DNA of 58,909 nucleotides, from contig JAAEOI010000401.1 of NCBI GenBank assembly GCA_024244665.1, forward strand, positions 1 to 58,909, given 5' to 3'. The notes beneath the pieces were generated by a model. That model searched no databases and had not been told where the DNA came from. It saw nothing but the letters and a program-made list of their open reading frames with translations. A program made the translations under genes and the position numbers. Origin of the DNA: Bacteroidota bacterium (GTDB lineage: Bacteria > Bacteroidota > Bacteroidia > Bacteroidales > GCA-2748055). This document shows, one piece after another, positions 16,401 to 23,081 of this stretch; position 1 is the first letter of the stretch; each line of letters begins with the position of its first letter.

Positions 16401-18921
16401 TTTTCTGTTTTGCTTCAAGCAGCTCATTGATTCCCAGTGCATGAATGGGATGTGGACCCAGCTCAATAAAGGTATCAAATCCATCATTGATCATTTCCTC
16501 AATGGCACTCACAAAACTCACCGTTTCCCTTACATTCCTGTACCAGTAGCTGTTATCGAGCTTTTCGCCTTCATTCACCTTTCCGGTCACCGTAGAATAA
16601 AATGGAATGTGGGTAGCAGAAGGCTTCAATGAACTCAGGGAGCTTAGCAGCTCCTCTTCCAGCGGTTCCATGTGGTGGCAGTGGAAGGGGACATTTATTT
16701 GCAGCAAGCGGTTAAATATATCCCTGTTTTCAAGCTCTTCAGATATTTGCTCAATTACATCGGTATCGCCCGAAAGGGAGACCATGGCCGGTCCGTTCAC
16801 CGCACCTATGGAGACTTTATCCTCCCGACCCTGGATCAGCTTTGTTGCTACAGCAGGAGTAATTCCAGCGGCAAGCATTCTTCCCTTATCAGTGGCTTTA
16901 AACTGTACACGACTTCTGTGGAAAATGAGCAGCACGGCCTGTTCCAGGGTAAGTGCTCCGGAAGCATATGCGGCAGGCACCTCTCCAATGCTGTGTCCCA
17001 CCACTGCACCGGGAGTGATTCCCATTGCCTTCCACATTTCAAAAAGGGCAATCTGAATGGAAAAGATGGCTGGTTGTGCAATATGAGTCTCACTGATTCT
17101 TGAAGTTTCCTCATCTTTTGTGAGTTCTTCCAGCAAGGACCAATCTGCATGTTTGCGGAGCAGTTTATCCAGCTTATGAATGGTTTCCGTAAAGAGAGCT
17201 TCACTGTTTAACAGTTGCCGGCCCATGGCCCACCATTGGGGTCCCTGCCCTGAAAAGACGAAAGCAATTTTATTCCTTTTTTCATTGCTCCTTCCCTCGG
17301 AAATTTCTACGAGGTTGGCTCCCTCTAAATACTTTTGCAGGTGACCGCCCATCTCATCCCTGGATGCGCCCACCACCGATAAGCGAATGTTGTGATGTGT
17401 CCGGCGCACTGCAGATGAATAGCATATATCATCCAGACTGGCCCTGTTTTTGTCGTTCCTGAAAAAGTCGATGTACGATTCCGTTAGCGCTTTCAAAGCC
17501 TTAGAATCCCTTGCAGAGAGTGTACATATCTGCAGTTTATCATCGGTGGCCTTTCCCGCTTCAGGCTTCCTGGCAATACCTTCGAGCACCACATGCGCGT
17601 TTGCACCACCAAATCCAAAGTTATTGACTCCACCATAGACGCTGCCATTGCTGTCTTCTTCCCATTTTATGGGTTCTACAGGTACCTTGAGGTTTAGGGA
17701 ATCAAAAGGGATGTTGGGATTGGGCTTTTTGAAATTAATATTCGGAGGAATGATCCGATTGGTCATGGCCAGGGCAAGCTTAATAATCCCTGCAATTCCC
17801 GAGGCAGGTTCCAGATGCCCGATGTTGGTTTTGACCGAACCTATATAACACGTCTCACTGCGGTTTGCACCCACTACTTTTCCAATAGAATTAGCTTCAA
17901 GGGGATCCCCCACAAAGGTTCCCGTACCATGGGCTTCTACATATTTCACCTTCCTGGTATCCACGCCGGCATCCTCATAGGCCATTTTGATCATCTCCTG
18001 CTGCGCTTCCGAACTTGGAACTGATATCCCTTTGGTGGTTCCATCCTGGTTTACTCCCGATCCCCTGATGGTAGCATAGATGAGATCCCCATCTTCCAGA
18101 GCACGGGACAGGGGTTTGATCAGGATTACTCCGGCTCCCTCGCTTCGAATGTAGCCGTTGGCCCGGGAATCAAAAGCATAGCATCTGCTGTCGGGAGATA
18201 GAAATCCCCCCTTGGAGAAGCCTATTTGAGGCTCGGGCTTTAATATAGCATTGACTCCACCGGCAAATGCCAGCTCGGCATCCTTTTCCCAGATGCTCCT
18301 GCACGCCAGGTGGACCGCATTCAGGGAGGATGAACAGGCTGTATCCAAGGCCATGCTTGGCCCTTTCAGGTTATAGAAGTATGAGATCCGGTTGGCAGTG
18401 ATACACAAGGCTGATCCCAGGTTGGTATGGGCTCCGATGTTGACCTGTTCCACCGGAGAGTTTTGAATATCACCGTAATCATGAGATGAAATACCTATAA
18501 ATACAGATGCACGGGAACCATTCACATCTTTCATGGTCAGGCCGGCATTCTCCAAAGCCTCATAGGAAAGCTCCAGAAGCATTCTCTGCTGGGGATCCAT
18601 TCTTGATGCCTCCAACGGAGAAATCCCAAAAAATGATGCGTCAAATTTGTCAATCTCCTTGATAAAACCACCCTGCCTGACGCTAATTTTACCCGCTTGC
18701 TTAAAATCGGGGGCATAAAGCTCATCCGTATTCCAGCGATCTGAAGGAATATCTGTAAGGGCATTTCTTTTCTCAACAATTAATTTCCAATACTCTTCAG
18801 GTGTGTTGACATTTCCAGGGAATCGGCAACCAATCCCGATGATAGCAAGAGCTTCTCTCCTTTTCTTTTCCATTCTGTCTATAAATAATTGATGCCTCAA
18901 TTTTTTTTCGAATCTAGTCAT
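10465..18921 (-). CDS. Highly reducing type I polyketide synthase (KS-AT-DH-MT-ER-KR-ACP-TE)
   Basis: One 2818-aa cytoplasmic megasynthase carrying a single complete, C-methylating, fully reducing module. KS about 22-450: DTACSSSL (Cys196), EAHGTGT (His331), NIGHLE (His369). AT about 550-850: GHSIGE (Ser644), with PFHCHH, closer to the YHSHH pattern of iterative synthases. DH about 911-1195: HKVQGPIVYP (His946) and DSCFQ (Asp1115). C-methyltransferase about 1380-1610: LEIGAGTGG. ER about 1850-2170: AAAGGVGIAAI. KR about 2190-2430: Tyr2340 and a B-type LDD at 2283-2285. ACP: GLDSL (Ser2506). TE about 2578-2815: HSAG (Ser2651), Asp2766, His2793; the usual first Gly is Cys (C-H-S-A-G). All domains look active. 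With no second module it must act iteratively, making a methyl-branched, variably reduced chain released by the TE. Product unknown. Confidence 0.95.
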   Translation of the reverse strand: MTRFEKKLRHQLFIDRMEKKRREALAIIGIGCRFPGNVNTPEEYWKLIVEKRNALTDIPSDRWNTDELYAPDFKQAGKISVRQGGFIKEIDKFDASFFGISPLEASRMDPQQRMLLELSYEALENAGLTMKDVNGSRASVFIGISSHDYGDIQNSPVEQVNIGAHTNLGSALCITANRISYFYNLKGPSMALDTACSSSLNAVHLACRSIWEKDAELAFAGGVNAILKPEPQIGFSKGGFLSPDSRCYAFDSRANGYIRSEGAGVILIKPLSRALEDGDLIYATIRGSGVNQDGTTKGISVPSSEAQQEMIKMAYEDAGVDTRKVKYVEAHGTGTFVGDPLEANSIGKVVGANRSETCYIGSVKTNIGHLEPASGIAGIIKLALAMTNRIIPPNINFKKPNPNIPFDSLNLKVPVEPIKWEEDSNGSVYGGVNNFGFGGANAHVVLEGIARKPEAGKATDDKLQICTLSARDSKALKALTESYIDFFRNDKNRASLDDICYSSAVRRTHHNIRLSVVGASRDEMGGHLQKYLEGANLVEISEGRSNEKRNKIAFVFSGQGPQWWAMGRQLLNSEALFTETIHKLDKLLRKHADWSLLEELTKDEETSRISETHIAQPAIFSIQIALFEMWKAMGITPGAVVGHSIGEVPAAYASGALTLEQAVLLIFHRSRVQFKATDKGRMLAAGITPAVATKLIQGREDKVSIGAVNGPAMVSLSGDTDVIEQISEELENRDIFNRLLQINVPFHCHHMEPLEEELLSSLSSLKPSATHIPFYSTVTGKVNEGEKLDNSYWYRNVRETVSFVSAIEEMINDGFDTFIELGPHPIHALGINELLEAKQKTGIVVPSIRRKEEEKRTFLSSVGKLHTWGCEIDWKSSFRKGSFVRLPAYPWQKERHWLETEEGQKSRIGSSVHPHLKGKTVSARENHNILWDINLDKRTHPYIDDHKVQGPIVYPGAGHVELSISAALASFGEKFEYLEDLNFESALFLPDSGEPIHIQMDISHDSGDYFIYSRPRSDHASWTMCSNGKMNHIGGVFNSIEVDFEDIRKRITIPVPVKPMHDELLESGLYLGPSFRAIKELWRSEKAWESFSEIEVHESIRSEFFQYNLHPGVLDSCFQTVFGIFNVREDTSKKMGVYIPVHIDRIKFHKKASSFKMFVYGRLREWTDEYALGELWIFNEEGEVIAEFQGFRSQFLKGSRGETSGEQEKWYYEYHWSMKSRSDQELVRNPGQYIPSPNAIGEQVQETISEINVLPEQGDYYNSYEPRQYNLTIGYICKALKEMGLDFTVGTEINVGELIRELGVISDHHRLFYHLFNLLRNAGITEGNQDSYRVIQAPDFRDTRVWIDEINTRYPQFQHETTLLGRCGPDIAGVLTGEVDPIQLIFPEDQWDLIVNYYVEGFAFKKYNDLASRVVSELVKKIPEDQTLRILEIGAGTGGMTQALLPLLPAGRTEYYYTDLSHMFMLKAQRRFARYPFVQYKLLDIERDPGDQGIDINSFDIVIASDVIHATRNLKTTFGNVKRLLASEGILLMLEVTNSPVYLDLIFGMTEGWWLFEDTDIRPEHATMGPDRWKHVLEREGFSDVALYSDIEKNDASCQSVILARNEKLDLTNKVLEESPKLGSADWLLFADKSNVASIMRSRLTAMDKRAFVVTRGDEYRKISETEFEIDPGSQEEVNQIIDLVAEKGHFQGIAFLWGLDSIPNEKLDLDQVIAAEERSSITMMNIMKKLNDSNFEKNPEIWMITSGAQSVNGIPETVQLSQAGLRGVNRVVINEFPLFNSTMVDFSHPVQEEEIDALMDEILAGDNEDEIAFRGKKRYINRLERLSTENIAQQALRTISDGESPFTLSIDEYGVLDNLVTRETSRREPGADEVEVKIKASALNFRDIMLSMGLLSNDAISGGLFGRTMGLECAGIITATGKDVQDLRPGDEVMATAPSCLGKYAYPKAFHVVRKPDTLSFADAATLPVVYVTAYYSLVYLCRIRKGEKILIHAAAGGVGIAAIHIANAAGAEIYATVGSKEKKAYIESLGVPASHILNSRTLEFSDQLMELTSGAGVDIVLNSLSGEAIYKSIKCLSPYGRFVEIGKTDIYRNSKLGLQPFGNNLSYFGVDVDRMFKQREQFSGELFQEAIDFFVKNGFPAHPSEVFPMSEIKDAFQFMAGARHIGKIVIDMDGELQVAPPKEIRFSHTGSYLLTGGCSGFGLAVAQWMTNKGAKHLVLMSRSGPKTKDEQTIIDNMREHGVKVMIALGDVSSKEDVNRIFGEVRETMPPLKGIQHAAMVLDDGSIPEIDSERYFKVFNPKSLGCWNLHEATLEMDLDHFVLYSSISSIYGNPGQVSYVAGNSFLENFAQYRRSRGMAAMTINWGVLGDVGFVARSGNVGGLLYKQGWKTFTLKQSTDVLEQMLLNNPVQRVATDSDWEMVGNFYPHSALTSRFGHLIKEKELAAGTSSGSGDGGLIAALKKLDTEEQPEILVTHLQDTFARVLGSSPEKVDPNEPVTKYGLDSLMANQIRNWIQGSVAVDYSMMRIMKGPTLSEMALQILNEMNGQLGKGDGPGEEKSELDKWVLRSKVVDNPRMRLFCLPYFAGGASVFNRWSDTLQDGIEVCAIQYPGREERMGEKPYDNHQDLIRAMAEVIDPLLNCPIAFYCHSAGAGIGLELARYLRKEKGIQPVKFMVGGWRSPHLESPFKFLDAINDDEVYMDKNIPNIINHLRSLEIPESVLENKELIDEMLPALRADILLGKRYTYYEDEALSCSLTAIAGKEDTVFTEDQIRQWKIHTSGEFRFKKVNGSHLFCRDNKEELLEIIHEELMEFTHV

Positions 18922-19197
18922 CTTTTATCACTTATGAAATAAATAATTGCACAAATAAAGTGGGAGGGATACCTTGGAGTTGTGCGAAAATAGGGATGCT
19001 GCCAAATAATATTCATTTTTCGATCAACCAATCCTTTTTCGAATCAACAGCTTTCTCAAACCTGAATTAACAATTTATATCAACATAAACAAGTATCACT
19101 GTAGCCTTGTTTCCTTACCTGAAAATGTGATTAACCCTTCTCTATTCTTTCTTCAAACCCCTGGTAGATTGATTTAAATATTTCACCTGTGCCAGTT
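18922..19197. other. Upstream region of the polyketide synthase
   Basis: No gene is seen in these 276 bases. A minus-strand TTTATTTG about 35 bases before the synthase start is one mismatch from the Bacteroidota -7 consensus (TAnnTTTG), which is too weak to call a promoter. Confidence 0.3.
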
Positions 19198-19600
19198 TTA
19201 GAAGGAACCTTGCACAAGTGCATATTGCTCAGGATCTTCAACCAGGAGATATACTCCCCGGTTGACACCATTGATACTGAATGAAACATACTTAAAATAG
19301 AGGGGCATAACTCCTGCCTGATCAAGAATGCCAAAGGCAATCCTGTTATTGATTTATATACTATCCATGGACAATTATTGGGTGTTCCAGTTTAACAGAA
19401 AAGCTTTTTTGCTTGTAATCAAGGGAAGCTCTTCCCTTATTCGTATTTCCTTGACATACAGCTGCTTGCTGTTTGCTTTCAGCATAAGGGAATTATCCAT
19501 GATGATGTAGCTGAATCCTTTGAATAGTAGATAAAATCCTTCATTTCCGGAGAAAGGGATAATTCAAATACATCCAAACGGGGATCGTCAACCACAACCT
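19198..19600 (-). pseudogene. CotH-like kinase fragment, multiply broken
   Basis: Three minus-strand pieces in successive frames read in order as one protein: PRLDVFELSLSPEMKDFIYY (about 19595-19489), then QLYVKEIRIREELPL and KKAFLLNW ending at a stop at 19375, then INGVNRGVYLLVEDPEQYAL ending at a stop at 19198. The patterns keIkIRG...Ks and NG-x-nrGvYLLvE are typical of the CotH kinase-like family (spore coat protein H, also common in secreted Bacteroidota proteins). Several stops and frame changes show that it is dead. Match from memory, but two independent motifs agree. Confidence 0.65.
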
Positions 19601-19615
19601 ACTTATGGCAGGAGT

Positions 19616-19830
19616 TCAGGGATAGCAGGAACCCTTGGTTTTATCCCTGTCTCCGAGTATGAGGACAAGTGGAAGCAAGAGGACCTGCACGACAAATAGT
19701 GCAATCAGCGCGTAGGCTACTGTTCCTTTCTCTCAAAAATCTAGTGTGCTGAAGGCCAGGAAGGTCATCAGGGTCTGGAAAATAAGATTCGCGGAAAGAT
19801 CTCCCAGGCTGTTTCCAATCGTTTCGCCTA
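19616..19830 (-). pseudogene. MFS/GPH-type transporter N-terminal fragment
   Basis: Minus-strand translation from about 19828 reads GETIGNSLGDLSANLIFQTL and then MTFLAFSTLDF, interrupted by a stop at 19733. It resumes as VAYALIALFVVQVLLLPLVL and ILGDRDKTKG before another stop at 19616. The first part resembles the start of glycoside/cation symporter (GPH) family transporters (E-x-x-G-x-SLGD); the second is a further membrane segment brought close by a deletion. The rest of the gene is missing. Confidence 0.55.
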
Positions 19831-19947
19831 CAGAGAGTTAATGTTAGTTTGCGTCATTATTATGTTAAGTTGGTAGTTTGAGGCAAATACATAACTTTTA
19901 ACTTAAGGATACCATTATGTTACCGGTTTCAGAGAAAAAATAAATCT

Positions 19948-19955
19948 TACTTTTG
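19948..19955 (+). promoter_or_regulatory. Candidate -7 promoter element (TACTTTTG)
   Basis: TACTTTTG matches the Bacteroidota -7 consensus TAnnTTTG exactly and lies 19 bases before the ATG of the ferredoxin-nitroreductase gene. I see no good -33 TTG at the usual spacing, so the call rests on one box. Confidence 0.45.
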
Positions 19956-19974
19956 CAGCCTAATACATTTTTAG

Positions 19975-20808
19975 ATGCCAAAAATAGAACTGGAAAACTG
20001 CATTAAGTGCTTAAAATGTGTCAATGATTGTCCTGCGGATGCCATCGACATCGAACATGGAACCATAAATGATAAATGCATTCACTGCGGGCACTGTGTG
20101 GCCATCTGTCCCGAGTCCACTGTCTTTCCTGATGATGGAGTTATAAACAAACTTTATTCGCCCGCTGTTTCACCAGGCGACTTTCAAAACATGTCCGCCG
20201 GAATCAGAACCTGCAGGAGTTACCATAAAAAGAAGGTGGATGATATGACACTTGAGGCCCTGATCGAAAATATGAGACACTATCCCTCGGCCAGCAATTC
20301 CCGTCCCATCAGTATCACCATCGTCAAATCCAGAGAGATCATTGAGAGGCTCAATAATCGAACAGCTCAAAAGATAATCAATGCAATAAGATTTATTACA
20401 TCGCCGGCCATCAGACCTTTCCTCCGCTTGTTTGCACCCAAGCTGGATGTGTCTGGCCTCAACGATTACAAAAAACAGTTTATTGAGCGGCAAATCCCTG
20501 AATCATCCCAGGTGTGCCATCATGCTCCTGCTGTTGCCCTGTTTCATGCACCTGTCACGAAATATGGCATGGCCAGTGCAGATGCGTATATCTGGGCTAC
20601 CTACACCTCTATCCATGCCAATACCCTTGGTTTGGGAAGCTGTTTTAATGGCTTTATTGTGACAGCCATGCAGCGCAGCAAATCGATGCGAAGGGAGTTA
20701 GGCATTCCTGCCAAGCATCAGCTATATGCAGCCTTGCTAATCGGTCACCCGAAAGTGAAGTACACCAATGAAGCCGGACGGGATAAGCCCAAAGTAGAGC
20801 TTATTTGA
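19975..20808 (+). CDS. Ferredoxin-nitroreductase fusion protein
   Basis: The 277-aa protein starts with a bacterial-type two-cluster ferredoxin: Cys9, 12, 15 and 19 (CIKCLKCVNDCP) and Cys35, 38, 41 and 45 (CIHCGHCVAICP), which should bind two [4Fe-4S] clusters. From about residue 60 it is a nitroreductase-family flavin domain (RTCRSYHKKKVD, and ANTLGLGSCFNGF in the second half). Such fusions are FMN oxidoreductases in anaerobes; the substrate is unknown. A downstream helicase gene begins 36 bases after its stop on the same strand and may be co-transcribed. Confidence 0.88.
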   Translation: MPKIELENCIKCLKCVNDCPADAIDIEHGTINDKCIHCGHCVAICPESTVFPDDGVINKLYSPAVSPGDFQNMSAGIRTCRSYHKKKVDDMTLEALIENMRHYPSASNSRPISITIVKSREIIERLNNRTAQKIINAIRFITSPAIRPFLRLFAPKLDVSGLNDYKKQFIERQIPESSQVCHHAPAVALFHAPVTKYGMASADAYIWATYTSIHANTLGLGSCFNGFIVTAMQRSKSMRRELGIPAKHQLYAALLIGHPKVKYTNEAGRDKPKVELI

Positions 20809-20843
20809 AAAATGGAGAGCGAAAAAAACGTAATTTGGCAAAT

Positions 20844-22190
20844 ATGAAATCCTTTGAAGATCTGAATCTCACCAAGCAGCTTCAGAATGCAATTGAAGAC
20901 CTGGGAATTGATAAGCCGACACCCATTCAAACAGAGGCTTATCCTGTAATCCTATCCGGGAAAGATGTTGTAGGGATCGCACAAACAGGTACAGGCAAAA
21001 CATTTGCCTATTTGCTCCCTCTGTTGAAGGACTTAAAATTTTCAAAGGAGCTTCACCCCCGGATATTGATCCTGGTTCCAACACGAGAACTGGTATTACA
21101 GGTGGTTGAGCAGATAGAAAGCCTGACTAAATACTCCAATACACGTGTAAAAGGTGTGTATGGAGGAACAAACATCAATACCCAGGCACAGGCAGTAGCT
21201 GAGGGTGCAGATATAATTGTTGCTACCCCGGGGCGCTTATATGACCTTGTTCTGAAAGGGGCATTGAAGATAAAATTCGTAAAGAAACTGGTCATCGACG
21301 AGGTGGATGTAATGCTGGACCTGGGATTCCGGTATCAATTAACAAACATCTTCGACCTTCTTCCCGAGCGCAGGCAAAACCTGATGTTTTCGGCTACCAT
21401 GACAGAGGAGGTGGATGCACTTATCGACGACTTTTTTACCGTTCCTGCCAAAATTTCAATTGCGGTCAGCGGGACACCCCTGGATAATATAGCCCAGCAG
21501 TGTTACCAGGTCCCCAATTTCTATACTAAGGTCAATTTACTGATACACCTCCTGAAAGAGAAGGATGAATTCAATAAAGTACTGGTATTTGTATCCGGTA
21601 AAAAGAGTGCCGACAAAGTGTTTGAATCGCTTGAGGAACTCTATGGATCAGAGACCTGCATAGTCCATTCCAACAAATCCCAGAATTACAGGATCCGTTC
21701 GGTTCAACAATTCGACAGCGGGATAAACAGGATTTTGGTGACCACTGATGTGATGGCACGCGGACTGGACCTGGATAAGATCACTCATGTAATCAACTTT
21801 GACACTCCAGCTTACCCGGAAAATTACATGCACCGCATCGGCCGGACAGGCAGGGCCGAAAAGCAGGGGCATACTATACTGTTTAATACCGAGAAAGAGG
21901 AGAAAGCGAAAGAGGCCATCGAATCATTGATGAATTATAAAATCCCTGTGATTGAGTTCCCTTCGGAGGTCGAGGTTTCAAAAGAATTAACAGCTGAAGA
22001 GAATCCTGAAAAAGCTGAGATCAGGCTTAAGCCCGATTCTGATGTTAAATCAAAAGGGGGTGCTTTTCACGAAAAGAAAGAAAAAAACCTGAAAACCAAC
22101 CAGGGTGGATCATATCTGCGAAAGAAAAAGAAGTATAAGAAACCAAAAACACGGGGCGACAAAAACTTCAACAAGCGAAACCGAAAGTAA
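20844..22190 (+). CDS. DEAD-box family RNA helicase (DEVD variant)
   Basis: The 448-aa protein carries all superfamily 2 helicase motifs: Q motif (F4 and PTPIQTEA), motif I AQTGTGKT (46-53), Ia PTREL, Ib TPGRL, motif II DEVD (152-155), motif III SAT, V TTDVMARGLDLD and VI HRIGRTGR. The tail after about residue 370 is very basic (RKKKKYKKPKTRGDKNFNK), typical of RNA-binding extensions. I start at the ATG at 20844, directly before the conserved KSFEDLNL; a TTG at 20805 would add 13 residues and overlap the upstream stop. It should unwind short RNA duplexes in ribosome assembly or RNA decay. Val for Ala in motif II is unusual but keeps both acidic residues. Confidence 0.93.
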   Translation: MKSFEDLNLTKQLQNAIEDLGIDKPTPIQTEAYPVILSGKDVVGIAQTGTGKTFAYLLPLLKDLKFSKELHPRILILVPTRELVLQVVEQIESLTKYSNTRVKGVYGGTNINTQAQAVAEGADIIVATPGRLYDLVLKGALKIKFVKKLVIDEVDVMLDLGFRYQLTNIFDLLPERRQNLMFSATMTEEVDALIDDFFTVPAKISIAVSGTPLDNIAQQCYQVPNFYTKVNLLIHLLKEKDEFNKVLVFVSGKKSADKVFESLEELYGSETCIVHSNKSQNYRIRSVQQFDSGINRILVTTDVMARGLDLDKITHVINFDTPAYPENYMHRIGRTGRAEKQGHTILFNTEKEEKAKEAIESLMNYKIPVIEFPSEVEVSKELTAEENPEKAEIRLKPDSDVKSKGGAFHEKKEKNLKTNQGGSYLRKKKKYKKPKTRGDKNFNKRNRK

Positions 22191-22213
22191 TAGAGTAAGG
22201 TGATTTGAAACAA

Positions 22214-22891
22214 TTACAGCTCCTTTATTGAGATATTCCTGAACCAGAGAACATGACCATGCCCAAGAAAGCCAATATGCCCTTTTTTATTCCCTAAGCC
22301 AGGGTGCTCCTTACCATCTATGGTCCTGTCATTTTCGATATAGAGACCGATATCTCCATCCACTATCACATGGCCATTAAGACTTACCTTAATTTTTGTC
22401 CCGTCAGCGATTACTTCCTGGGTATTCCATTCTCCAATGGGCTTCAGGTAACCTCTTAAAGCAGGAATAACCCCATATACAGAACCATGATACTGGTAAC
22501 ATTGTAAATCCTTATATCGATCAGCCCTGTTGTCTAATATCTGGAGTTCCATCCCCACATAAGCAGCATCACCCTTGAGGGGAGTTCTGATCCCCAGTCC
22601 GTTGTTTGCTCCTTCAGTCAGTTTAAACTCAAAACGGAAAATGAAATTTTCATATTCCTCTTTTGTATAGATATTACCTCCACCTCCCTCGTTGGGCCGG
22701 ACAGCTATTGTCCCATCCTCAATTGCATAGGTCTTTGTATTCCCAACCCACGAATCCATTGTTGTCCCGTCAAAAAGGACCGTAAAACCGCTCTCAGGCT
22801 CAAATACATGAAAACTCCTTTTACTCTCCTGCGCATATGAAACAGGGATGCAGACAAACAATACTAAGACAAATCTGATTACTCTATTCAT
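22214..22891 (-). CDS. Secreted 3-keto-disaccharide hydrolase-like (DUF1080) protein
   Basis: The 225-aa protein has a signal peptide (MNRVIRFVLVLFVCIPVSYAQ) and one DUF1080/LamG-like beta-sandwich: FTVLFDGTTMDSWVG, the NIYTKEEYENFIFRFEFKL strand pair, GANNGLGIRTP, and the GEWNTQEVIADG segment. Members of this family act in the periplasm on glucosides, some as 3-keto-disaccharide hydrolases. It is convergent with the helicase gene. The nearby secreted FAD oxidoreductase could in principle generate keto-sugars, but the two genes are divergent and not an operon, so a shared pathway is inference. Confidence 0.88.
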   Translation of the reverse strand: MNRVIRFVLVLFVCIPVSYAQESKRSFHVFEPESGFTVLFDGTTMDSWVGNTKTYAIEDGTIAVRPNEGGGGNIYTKEEYENFIFRFEFKLTEGANNGLGIRTPLKGDAAYVGMELQILDNRADRYKDLQCYQYHGSVYGVIPALRGYLKPIGEWNTQEVIADGTKIKVSLNGHVIVDGDIGLYIENDRTIDGKEHPGLGNKKGHIGFLGHGHVLWFRNISIKEL

Positions 22892-22970
22892 TGAAATGAT
22901 ATTACATTAGATATGCACAAGGTAGCACATTTAGTACATTTCTTAACTTAGCATTCTCAAACAGATAGAG

Positions 22971-23039
22971 ATGAATTCAGAACCAGGCATACGGGATTTC
23001 ATACAAAAAGCAGCTTTGATGGCCGGGGGATGGGCATAA
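22971..23039 (+). pseudogene. Tat-signal remnant
   Basis: An ATG at 22971 opens a 22-codon frame containing GIRDFIQKAALMAGG and then a stop. R-D-F-I-x-K-A-A-L is the usual form of Bacteroidota twin-arginine signals (normally RRDFI), here with one Arg lost and no mature protein after it. It is probably the start of a deleted exported protein. Confidence 0.4.
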
Positions 23040-23081
23040 ACTGGATCGTAAACTACTTGATCTTATCAGAAAAATTTGAAT

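Noticed and set aside
10465..18921. Trans-AT or NRPS-hybrid assembly
   Set aside because: An AT with GHSIGE is built in, and no condensation or adenylation motif occurs.
20805..20843. Upstream TTG start for the helicase
   Set aside because: It adds 13 residues not seen at the start of the family and overlaps the previous stop; the ATG at 20844 leads directly into the Q-motif region.
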